A stretch of DNA of 64,000 bases, from NCBI GenBank assembly GCA_911728435.2, contig OU452210.1, positions 7,502,001 to 7,566,000 of the forward strand. Direction: 5' to 3'. This document shows, one piece after another, positions 1-39,332 of the stretch. How positions within the stretch are numbered: position 1 is the stretch's first letter; every line of letters starts with the position of its first letter. Origin of the DNA: Apoderus coryli (taxonomy: Eukaryota > Arthropoda > Insecta > Coleoptera > Attelabidae). Position numbers and translations under genes: made by a program. The notes beneath the pieces were generated by a model. The model saw nothing but the letters and a program-made list of their open reading frames with translations, did no database searches and was not told where the DNA came from.

Positions 1-2250
1 TTCAAATTCAACTCCACAAGATAATAAAATAAATAGTAAACAAGAAACTAATTTCTGCATCAGCCCTAAAATGAATAAAATTTATAATGATTAAAGATTT
101 GCAATGAATAAGAAGAGAGAATATCACAAGAGGCATGGATAAATAAGGCAAAATTTCTAAAAAATATTTCTAGAAACATTCAATAAAAGTCGGCAACAAT
201 ATACACTGGATATTGGTGTTTTAAGCAACAAAAGATCACTTTTTCGTTTATGGAGTTGGGTCTAAGTATATAAAAAGTATAAAGCATAAAAACTTACAAA
301 GATGCATCATTCAAAAATTAAAATCGCTACAAAGTTATTTGAAATCAAATTTAACCAAAAATTTTTCAAGGAGTATATTCCTACTTCTACTGACCTATGT
401 CATTCACACACAAATGAATCCTGCAAGTGTGGATTAATGACTTTACAAGGGTTAGCATTGTTGCATTTGTATATATATATTTTATTTACATTAATTACGT
501 CCTAATTACAAGTAAAATGTAGAATTTCTAGTAATCCCGTTTACAGGATTTTCAAAATATGTAATACAACTAGGTAGTACAGAACACACGATATAGAAAA
601 ATATATTCGTAATAATCCGAATATTTCTTTCATTTATCTGCCGATATTTATTTTCTATCAATATAATATACATACATATATATATATTAATTAAAAATTG
701 TATCGTTGTCTGACGACTCGTGGTACAGCTATGATAATTTACTACCTTAACATTATAGCAACAAATATTTTCAGAGTAAAATTATTAAGCAAATTGGGCT
801 GTTTTTGGTTAGCTTATTGATATTTTTGAATGACAACGAAGATATAGTTTCAGTTGGTGCAAAATACAACTAAATTTCAAGATTCGTGTTATAATGAGCT
901 TTTTAAAGCAATGATGTAGTTTATCACATGCTCAAGCACAGAAATGCACTTGTTAGCTTAAAACTGCTATACAAATAGGACATTTTGCATTCTTCTAGTA
1001 GACAATGCATTTACTGTGTATCCCAAAATCCTTTCTTGTAGTCCTTCTTTTTCTCACAGCACAATAATTAAGACCTCGCTTTAATGATGGTTTTATATTT
1101 CCGTACAATTTCATAAAAATTTGTTCCCCGACTGTTCCATTCAATAACACGCGTAGATACATGACAAAATTACCACCACACATATCCTTTAACAATGTGT
1201 TATATATATATATTCAGGTGGCGTTTTTTTTTATTTTGCAGGGAATAATTTACATCAACCTTTATTGCGAACATTTTTCTTACTTTATTAAGCTCGAACA
1301 AGTACTAAAACAGACAGAGAGAGGAAACTACGTGTTGTAGAGCTTAGTTCTGCTTTTCTTCACATTTACCCTACTAATATCTTCTTCACCTTTGTTTAAA
1401 GTAAATGTGTAGTTCAGTTAAATGTATCTCTCCTATTTTGAACATCCTGTAGATTTCTTTATATTATGCTTTATAATAATTGATTATAATTGTGGACGAA
1501 TGTTTAAAATGTATACAAATAATAAGGTACATACACTTATCATTGACAATAGACAATATTTAGTACTAATTATGTCCCCCCGTCTTTAAAGTTTACAGCC
1601 CGTATCTAAGTTCCTGTTAAATTATAATTAAATATCTAGTTGTATGGAAAATAAATATACCATGCCACAATAACTGTACCTATTACTATTTATATTTTTA
1701 ACTATATTTTGTACTCTGTGACATAATGTACATTTCTCTATTATTTTATATAAAATAAAAAATAAATTATTACAGGTTTTTCATTTTAAATTTTTATGCC
1801 AACTTTTATTTGTTTATAGTTAATTACTGAGTAGTTATAGTATAAATCCCTTCATCTGCACAAAAAAACTTCCCTAAATGCCCATAAGTTATTCATTTGA
1901 AGGCAAGCCCTATCTAGTTGTCAATAATTTCTTGCATTCACTTACAAATAGGAAGAATTGGTAGGTACCTAATTGGATTCTTACTCAGAAAACGCAAAGT
2001 CTGCTGTAATGTTTATTTAGACTAACTTTTATGGCCTAGAGACATGTTAAGTCTATTTTTATGCCCAAAAATTCAAGTGCTCAGGCAATTTCGCAACAAT
2101 TATTATAATCTGAATAGTAAGCTGTTGATTTAGTTAGGGAAAAAATTGGGATATACATTCTTATTACTGCCTTTCAATAATTAAGAAGGACTAACCGTGC
2201 AGTTGTGACTCTTATCGTCCTGTTACGTCAATAGAGAGATATTGCAGTCG
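1..2250. other. AT-rich intergenic sequence, no gene seen
   Basis: I see no coding signal, RNA gene or clear transposon here. The short open frames have no recognisable domains and look like chance frames in AT-rich DNA. It could hold the 3' flank of an unseen neighbouring gene, but nothing in the bases shows that. Confidence 0.5.
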
Positions 2251-2345
2251 CAAAGGTCTAAGTATTAACGTTAACCTAATTTTGATATCTAAGGTACACT
2301 TTGTTATGGATAGCGCTTGACTTTTGCAAAGAAACGTCTTGCAAG

Positions 2346-2627
2346 TATTAAAGTCAACCTTATTTTGACATCTGAGCATGCGCAGATGAAAATAAAATAA
2401 TGTACATTTTAACACGGATAGTGCTTGACTTCATTAAAACGGCTATAAGGGTTGGCTTTATTTTTACGTTATTTTATTTTTATCTCATGCTCAGATGTCA
2501 AATTAAAGGTGCTTTAATAATTCATGATATTTAGTTACAAGCGTCAAGCACTATCCTTAATAAAATTTACCTTATTTTAACTAAAATGCGCATGCTCAGA
2601 TGTCAAAATAAGGTTAACTTTAATACT
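2346..2627. repeat. Foldback (inverted-repeat) element
   Basis: Two arms of about 85 bp face each other: 2346-2433 and 2545-2627. They share a stretch reading TATTAAAGT(C/T)AACCTTATTTTGA, then ATCTGAGCATGCGCA and GGATAGTGCTTGAC in inverted orientation. The spacer is about 110 bp. A third, diverged arm-like piece lies at about 2255-2325 (GTTAACCTAATTTTGATATCTAAGG ... ATAGCGCTTGACTT). No coding capacity is visible, so this fits a foldback MITE or its remains. I did not find a target-site duplication. Confidence 0.7.
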
Positions 2628-3013
2628 GCTAGACCCTATTAGCAAGTCCAATATCTAATAGAGACTTATTGGAACTTTTATTAGGTCCAGCAGTAATAGT
2701 GCCGTCCTTATTGTGACATGCACGGATGCGCATTTGCTGTTGCTTGTCATTATTTGTGCGTGGTTACTGCAGTGCACTATCCTAGCCTTATTTCATTATT
2801 TAAATAACATAAATTCACTTTTTTCAGTTGTTTTTATCTTTTTTGTCACTGGTACTTGGTAGTTCTACGTAAACGAACACCAAATTTGTATTTCCTGCTT
2901 TGTAGGTTAAATTGAATTCAAAGAAACGGACAACACGCATGTGCAAGATTCGATTAGATAAATAACGCCAAACGTTAATAAAAACCCAAGTTCCCAATAA
3001 CTTACAAAAATAT

Positions 3014-3454
3014 CAGTGTTCCCAATTCGGGTGTAATTACACCGTTTTGGGATAATTTGAGGTCACTGTGTGTAATTTTCTAACAACAAATTATTTGGGA
3101 TAATTTGGTATAATTTGACCGATTATGGGTTTTAGTGATTTCAATTCAAATTGTTTTTTGCTTCTTCTTTTTTTTTCGGGATATGACATGACATGGCCGC
3201 CATTCTGCGTGTTGCCTGTGACCACTCTTCTTCTAGTATGGCGTATGGCTTATAGCTACCGACCTGCTACTGGCTATACTATAGAGGCAAAAAGCAAACA
3301 GCCACAATTTCGGGGTTTTTGTTTTTTTTTTTAGTTATTTATAGCAGTTTCTATAAATCTTTTTAATTAGCCATTGGCAACAATGTTGTGTGTAAAGTGG
3401 TGTAATTTGATGCTCAATCAGGGATATTTTCGGTCTCAAGGGTTGGGAACACTG
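3014..3454. mobile_element. Non-autonomous hAT-type MITE (441 bp)
   Basis: The element starts CAGTGTTCCCAA and ends TTGGGAACACTG, a perfect 12-bp terminal inverted repeat. It is flanked on both sides by the same 8 bp, AAAAATAT (3006-3013 and 3455-3462). Eight-bp duplications with CAGTG-type ends are characteristic of the hAT superfamily. The interior has no transposase; the one 69-codon frame at 3125-3334 has no recognisable domain. It lies about 2 kb upstream of the Ino80 start codon. The terminal repeat and duplication are read directly; the superfamily assignment follows from them. Confidence 0.85.
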
Positions 3455-3947
3455 AAAAATATACATGACCAAAAACTTTAGCGTAATTTATATAAGGTCA
3501 GCACGACATCAAGACAAAATTTCAATAACTCTATTATTTATTTTCTTGCTTTTTGCAAATTTGGTTATCAGTTGCTAGTTAAATAAAAAATCTAACCTCA
3601 AAATCCTTTATTGCCAATGATAATTTTGAGAATTTTTCAACAAAAATTGAAGTTGGGTAGCATGTGGTCATGTTACATTAGCCAAGCTGACCTCAGTTGT
3701 AGCCTTATGTAAGTAGCTAATACTAAAACTTTTAGAGCCTACGAAAGCTTTAATGAGATTACATTGTTTAGTGCAATCTATAGTCGTAAAAAAATATTAA
3801 GTAGATAGTAAATAATAATAAGCTAGTTTATTACATAGGTATTACCAATATTTTAATAATCTGGCAACGTTGGCGTAGTCCTAGTCTTTCAATGCAGGGA
3901 TTTTAGTTTTTAAATGTAAAGTTGTTAAAAGTACCTAGCAGTCTAAA

Positions 3948-4983
3948 CCAGAGATATGGAGAAAAGGGAGAATGAGCTTCGACAAATGCGCATCCACTTC
4001 TCCATTGAGCACTTCTCCGACGACACTATGCGTCTCGCCATATTCTAGTCACAAGCGTCCAAAAATCAAAACACTGTTAAAGTTGTTGTGGTTATGTTTC
4101 ATGTGAGTGCCTTTCACTGAAACAGAGTTTTGCTGCTTTCTCAATTGTGTAGACTTATTTTGGCTATGCGGTTTTTCATTATTGCCGTTATTATTTAGTT
4201 TATTGCGTAGTTGAAAGAATGTCTAGGGGTAGTTATGGCATGCTGTGCTGTTAAAAGTTGTACCGAATTTAATATCTACGCAACCATACGACATTCCATA
4301 TTTATGAAAGATATAGAAAAAAAACCATAAATATGAAGACAGTTTGATTATTATCATACATGTTTATAGCATAAGGTATTCTGGAATTGAGGAGGGTTTC
4401 ACTGCCGAGCTTTTTCCCCTCATGAATTCCAGGCTAATTTTCTTATTACTTATTATAAATAAATTAAGAATATTACAAATTTCGTGTTTTCTTTTATAAA
4501 GCCCCTCTAATTTCCCTAAGTTTGCCTAAGTCGTGTGTATTCTGGATAAGTAGTATCGAAAATGGTGATAATATTACACAACACACAACGTAGATGGAAG
4601 TGGAAAAGAAAATACTTGTGTAGTTTGTTGAACAAACCTGGGTAAGTATGTTATACTACTACAATAGATGAAACAAATACCTATTTTATTACGTTCATTC
4701 AATAAAGTAGTAAACAATGATGAATATCGCATGTTTCCAATATTAAATGTTATCTGAAACACCACTAGTGTTCTTTAATACTTCCGTCCTGTAAATAATT
4801 GGAACAATTATTGCTATCAGTTGTTTTTGCAATTATTAACCTACAGTTTATGATCGGTCCTCGTATCGTACAAAGAAATATGACCATACCCTGTAAGCCT
4901 AAGCTAGAAGATGGCGGCCCCATGAGTAGAAAATATTCGCATGTTGTCGCTCATTCTCCCCACACTATATATCACTGGTGTAA
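3948..4983. mobile_element. Candidate ~1-kb terminal-inverted-repeat element
   Basis: The left end (ACCAGAGATAT ... GGGAGAATGAGC ... CGACAA ... ATGCGCAT) is matched in inverted orientation by the right end near 4935-4983 (ACCAGTGATAT ... GGGAGAATGAGCGACAA ... ATGCG). A second inner matching pair is CGCCATATTCTAG near 4037 against CGCCATCTTCTAG near 4905. The interior has no recognisable transposase. I did not find an unambiguous target duplication, so the exact ends are uncertain. Confidence 0.5.
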
Positions 4984-5414
4984 ACCTAACTTGACCTAAC
5001 CTAACACTTTACTACATAGGCCATAGGGATTTTTCACTGCTACCTGCTACTTGTAACTTGTATCCGCGATATTCTAAAATATATATGGTATCAATATCAA
5101 TTAAGTTTTAAAATGTAATTTGTATATTTGTAGATAAAGTGAGCTATCTAGAGTATAAACATGCAAATACAGATCATAAGTAAAATCAATAAATACAGGA
5201 TCAGTCGTAAAATGCTTTTGGAGTACAATACAAAAAATTCACTGTTATTCCCATCACTATTAATCTTCCATAGCAAATGAAATGTTTGTTTATAGGTTAT
5301 GAAACCAATAATAAATTTCTTGTAAATACTTAAAAATTTTAGATTTTTTAAATTAGAATTATTGTCGAAATAATTTAAAAACATTGAAATTTTCAATATT
5401 ATTATTTCTACAAA
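4984..5414 (+). promoter_or_regulatory. Presumed Ino80 5' flank and leader
   Basis: This is the only sequence between the upstream repeat and the Ino80 start codon, so the promoter or the 5' untranslated region probably lies here or just upstream. No TATA box or initiator can be assigned with confidence. The start begins TTGACCTAACCTAACAC, a short run common in insect DNA and not a telomere array. The call is positional inference only. Confidence 0.25.
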
Positions 5415-33886
<28,472 letters not shown>

Positions 33887-36540
33887 CACATATATTGTAT
33901 ATATTTTTTCTAATTTTTAAGAATTGAAAGACTAGCTTTATATAGCATACTTAATAGATTTATTTTCATATTTAAGTGCTAAGTATACTATGTTACAAAA
34001 AAAAAACATCTTGATAAGTATACAGGGTGTCCCAACGGGAAGCAAATCGATTTGTATATAGAAAACTGTTCATTTGGTTCCCGGTGGGATGTATGGCGAT
34101 GCATTACATTTTAGAACCTCTAAAATCTGTAAAACATTCTACAATGTTTTATTAATTATGAATTGCAATTAAACTTTTGAGTCTCCGACATGGCAAGAGG
34201 TTTTATAGCTTTGCGATATGTGATTCAATACTAATCCATTAATAATTACCTCGTTAATTTTTAATTTAAACTAAAATTCATCATTTTTTTTGTGTCATCA
34301 AATTAAGTTTTCATTTTGATTTCTGAAGAATTTTGGCCACTGCCTATTAAAATTAACATTTAGAAAAAACATTTCTTTTTTTTTTTTAATTTTTTTGGGT
34401 TTAAGAAATAATCTAACCTGCAACCGTCAGAAAAATATATACAAATAACTTGAATGATAACCAAAAGATTGTCATAATTTTTTTCTTTAATTCATTAAAA
34501 AATAAAAAGAAATTCAATTATTTATTTTGTACCACCTTGTACACATTTCTAATACTATTCAAATTATAAAAATCAAAAATAGACTGTTTTGTAAGTTCTG
34601 ACACACATTAGCTAAAAATAGTCATAAGTAAATGGATACGAGATGTGCAACCTTCCACGATTCTGACACAAAGTGGTTATAGCTTGTTAATCACTCTGTA
34701 CAACAGGGTGTATCCTTTAAAAAATGAGGAGACTCATTTGTTTGTATAGATACAATATTGCGGTTTTTGCGTTTCTATCCTTCACGTTTTAGCTAAATCT
34801 ATTAGGATACAGGACAAATACTTTTTTGGTACATTATACAACGAGTGTATCAAAAATGTGTCGAATATCAAAGTTTCGTTTTTTAATGGAACACCACCAT
34901 GTTTTACGCTAGTTTTCGATAGCCCTTAACAAATAAATAAACCGCGCTAGACCTATTTTGATTAGTTTTGGGTAAAGTAATTATTTTTAAAAATGCCGTG
35001 TTTCTCAAGAAAAAGAAATATAAAATATTCCATAAATTGTTAATGATAATATGCCAGTTTACGAGGCAAAGAGATTAAGGTAACAATCTTAGTTTGTCCT
35101 GAATTAACTATATAATTTTTACCTCATTTAAAAAAATGCATAAATTTATTTGAGCACCCTATAATTTCATGTCCTACTTTTCTTATTAAACAATTGAAAA
35201 TTGAGAAAATTGAAATTTGGTTTAGATTAAAGCAATTCGTGAGATAATTTTACAAGTTTTATTAAAACAATGACAAATACTCGTATAAAATCCAACAGAA
35301 AATCAAAGTCAAATCTGGAGACCTAAGTGGCCAATTATGGGGACAGCCCCTGGGTATCATTTAATTCTAAATTGGTGATTTAAATAATTCTTCACAGTTC
35401 TTGAAAAACAAGCAGGTGCGCCGTCCAGTTGTAAAAACTATGACAAATTGTTCAACATTATGGTTGAATAATTTAATTACAGGGTGCGCAGATGAATTAT
35501 TGCAATCTTGAAATTTTAGCGAAGCAAAATAAGTTAGATAGAAATCGATAGAAAATTAAATTTTGTATTTTTTTTTTCAAAATAAAAATATACAGCGTGA
35601 TTCATATGAAAGAATTAGGACTACCTATAGAATACGAAGAAACATTTATTACCTGCATCTGTTTGTCTCTGAATCTGGGTATTATGCATATTATTTAAAT
35701 TTTGGGTTTCTTTTGCATTGACAAATAGCCACAATAATTAATATACAGATTCGCGCGTTGAATAAAAATATAAAAAATTGTAATTGTAAAGTATTCTTCC
35801 TAGAATAAAACGTCTTAGTGGTAGAATTTTTGACGTAGTCTAGTGGCTCTAACCTAAAGGTATAATATTATTAATGAAACAGTATTATTTAGTTGAAAAA
35901 AAAACTGGCGGAATTATCTCTGAAACTATCATAAAACTTTTTTTTTGTTTGCGAATTTGCTTCTAAACGTACTTCCGAAACAAAAATTACAAATACAAAA
36001 AATGGAAATAATAATAAAAAAAAAAAGAAAAAGAGAACACTAAAGATGTTGGAAGACTCACGAAAGAAAAAAAAAACCTGAAGAAGACAAAAACTATTTT
36101 GTCGAAACGTCGTAAAGAGAGAAAAAATTTTTGACATGAAATAAAATTTTTTTATCTCACCATTGTTGTCAATACGAATCAAAAAACCCAAGAAATATAT
36201 ACAAAAAAATTATAAATATATGGTTCAAGAAAATTAAGAGAAAAAAAAAATATTATAAAACTGTTTGACATGAATTTTTTGATATGCCACTGGACGTTAG
36301 AAATGTATGCAGGACAGCTTTTTTACCTTTCCTATAAACATCGTTGGATATAGGATGTTCGCCAAAATGATATATTTCAATTTGGGCCTGGATCTTGAAC
36401 CAATAGTATTGCATCCTGAGTTTCATAAAAAAAAATAAGAGAGGAAAGTGAAAACCGCAATTGTCTGTCTTGATAAACAATAAGGATACGAGTATTCATG
36501 AAAAAAACCTAAATTGTAATTTTTCGAAAAGTCCTTATTT
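33887..36540. other. Ino80 3' flank with short dispersed repeats
   Basis: The 3' UTR must lie at the start, but I cannot place the polyadenylation site; no AATAAA stands close to the stop. Repeat ends of the CAGGGTG type occur at about 34023, 34704, 35480 and (as CAGCGTG) 35593. An antisense 100-codon frame around 35889-36191 is low-complexity. No gene is recognised. Confidence 0.5.
36078..36112 (+). repeat. CTGANGA-stem-GAAA hairpin motif, 36.1 kb
   Basis: Reads CTGAAGAA, GACAAAA, ACTA, TTTTGTC, GAAACGTCG. The seven-pair stem GACAAAA/TTTTGTC is flanked by the same constant ends as the other copies. Confidence 0.65.
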
Positions 36541-37286
36541 ACAAAGGGTGTTAAAGATTTTTTTGAAATATTTTCGAAACGAGTGAAGATGAATTAATCC
36601 AATGTAGCAAATTTATTCACCTAGTTAAACTAGGTAAACTGACATGAAATTGAATAAAAAAGGATTTCCATAGGCGGGTAAACAGAGGGGATCCTTACCT
36701 TAATTATAACTTAACTTTTTTTCTTTTGACTTTTATTCCATTTCACATTCGAAATGTGATAAAATAAAGTTTTCTACATTAAAAAAGGCATACTTGTTTT
36801 TTCTCGAAAAACTTACAGGTTTTCGAGTAATTCGAGTTTGAAAATTTCACGACAAAACTTGTCCTTAGTACACATCATTAATAAAATTTTGGAAAACATT
36901 TCGTTAGCAAACTGTATGTTAAGATCAAAATAAAGGGCTGTGTACTAAGGACCAGTTTTGTCCTAAAATTTTCAAACTCGAATTAATCGAAAACCTTGAA
37001 GTTTTTCGAGAAAAAACAAGTATGCCTTTTATATGTAGAAAAGTTTATTTTATCACATTTTTGACACAAATGGAATAAAAGTCACAAGAAAAAAAAGTTA
37101 GGTTATAATTAAGGCAAGGGTCTCCCCGTTTACCCGCCTATGGTCATCCTTTTTTATTCAATTTCATGTCGATTTACACCATTTCACTAGATGAATCAAT
37201 ATTATACATTTGATTAGTTCATCTTTACTGGTTTCGAAAATATTTCAAAAAAATCGTCCTGAGGCAGTCATCTTTAACACCCTGTA
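36541..37286. mobile_element. Foldback element with ~340-bp arms
   Basis: The left arm (36541-36880) begins AAGGGTGTTAAAGAT and passes TTCGAAACGAGTGAAGATGA, GGCGGGTAAAC, GGCATACTTGTTTTTTCTCG and TTGTCCTTAGTACACA. The same markers recur inverted in the right arm (36950-37286), which ends ATCTTTAACACCCTGTA. The central spacer is about 70 bases. There is no coding sequence. A second, one-arm copy lies at 45893-46255. Confidence 0.85.
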
Positions 37287-39082
37287 TTTTTGTAGAGGTT
37301 CCCAATTCGCTCACAAATTTTTGACCACCTATTTTAGAAACACCTTGTATACAATGCCGGTTTCCACCAAACGGACACAACAAAAAAAGAACAAAACTAC
37401 AAGTTCTTACAACCATTTCTCCAACAGTTGCTGTTTTGTTTTACAAGTGCCCTTCAGGACATTAACAATGATTTGGTTGTTCAATTAATTCAGAAAACAG
37501 CAAAAAGATACAAAGGAAGATCACCAACGAAATGATGAATGATCTACAAAACGATGATTTGGGAACAAACGGTGAATGAAGATCTCTATTTAAGGAAGAG
37601 CCAGGGGAAAAACCAACTATTGCTTCTTGTTGTTTCCATAAAACAGTGTTGTTAAAAACTGCAACGCAACATGAAAACCCTTTGGAGGTTCCATGCCGAA
37701 AAGGGGCTTTCTATAGTCGTCAGCGACAGAATGTTGTCGAAATGTTTCTAAATTCGGCACCTCGTTTCGTGAAAAATCAAGTTACTATTTAGTTGATGTT
37801 TTGTCGGCTTGGTATTGTTTTTGACAAAACTCCAAACATAATCTTGGTGGAAATATAGTTTTTAAGTGCTCTGTGTTTCAAAAAGTATTGAGAAAAGAGA
37901 AACTCAGCGAGTCCGTTTGATGGCAAACCGGCATAAGCTCAGACCAATTTTAAAAAATGCAACAAAATCTGTTATATTACGCGCTTTGAGCGAATACTGC
38001 AAACTGATTTATAGAGTTGGAATTAAAAATTTTAATATCGTGATGTGTTTTTTTTTTTGTATCATAGTAGATTTTAAAATATATTTTATAAAATTCCTTA
38101 GAAGAAATGAATTGTATATTTTAATTACTTTATTAGAAAATGTAATTATTAGTTTTTAAATATTCGTTATGTGACTGTGTTTTATCAAAAATAATTCGAA
38201 TTTAATTTTACATAATAATGTATATTAGAGGAAAAATATACATTTTTTATTTATAGCTAATCTGAATATTTGGATATCTATCTATAAAATATCTCAAATA
38301 ATTAATTTATTTTATTGAACTGTAAATAATTTTTTGCGATCATTTACTTTGTTTTATATTTTATAATAAATTATATAAAAACTGAAGAATAAATTGTGAT
38401 GTGTATTAATTTGCTTATAATAGATAGCTTGACACTTGAGTCGTCGCGTCGAGGCTCTATTTGTAACCTTTTAGACTCGATTGTATTGAAGTTTTAAGTG
38501 ATTTTATTTCAATTAAGCTTGAAACGGCTATGAACTTTCAAGTATTCTCTTCTAGGAAATAAAAATCTTTTATAACATCGAAACACCATTTATTGATTTC
38601 GTTTAGCTTGCAGTGAAGGATTAAGGTAAGTCCAGATGAAGAAGTTCAAGAGAAGAATTATTCATTACTGCAGTTTTTCAAATTTTATCGAAAATCGGTA
38701 AAACTGCAATTATGAGACAAATATGCGGGGTTTTCGACATTTTTAATCATGGAGCTGATACAGGGTGGTTCAAATTGGATGACACGATACCGATTATCGG
38801 GAAATTCAAAGATATCCAGTTTTGTGTTTTTTTTTTTTTCGTACAAAAAGTTTATTTTTCAATAAAAATATGGTAAAACTTAGTTTTAAACTGACGGAAC
38901 TATTTTTATAAGCACAAGTGCGATTTTAGACAATGGGTGGATTTGTATTTCATAATATTTTATTGCACCCCTAAAATGCAGCGACTTGTAAATTTACAAA
39001 CTGAGAAACGTGCCTTTTCAACAAACTACTAAAACGGGAGAGTTTTTTTCATTTAGACAGTACGACCTGTTTTCTTCACATT
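37287..39082. other. Intergenic, no gene recognised
   Basis: A sequence CACCTATTTTAGAAACACC just after the foldback element also follows its copy near 46272, so the repeat family extends a little further. A CAGGGTGG repeat end lies at 38761. The other open frames show no domains. Confidence 0.5.
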
Positions 39083-39332
39083 TCGAAATTTATAAGATCA
39101 TCCTCAGGGCAGTAAAACAATATGTTTCATTATATTAATAATAATGATTTTTTTGGTATAATTAAGATATGCTTAATAATTTTAACAAGAATGATTGAAA
39201 AGATATAATTACAAAAACGAAAAGAAAATAATAAAATTAGCACAGATAAAATAACATTCTTGTGAGTAGGTAATGATTACCTCTTTGTATTTAATATTTT
39301 ATCCTGAGAATTATCTTATAAAGGTCGAAACG
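39083..39332. mobile_element. Short inverted-repeat element with hairpin-motif ends
   Basis: TTTCGAAATTTATAAGATCA, then TCCTCAGG (39081-39108), is matched inverted by CCTGAGAATTATCTTATAAA, then GGTCGAAACGG (39303-39332). The ends are diverged members of the CTGANGA ... GAAA family. The 190-base interior is AT-rich and non-coding. Confidence 0.55.

Noticed and set aside
4984..5005. CCTAACCTAAC resembling the insect telomere repeat TTAGG
   Set aside because: Only two units; far too short for a telomeric tract.
37700..37740. CAGCGACA ... TGTCGAAATG as another hairpin-motif copy
   Set aside because: Stem and GAAAT resemble the family, but the CTGANGA flank is missing.
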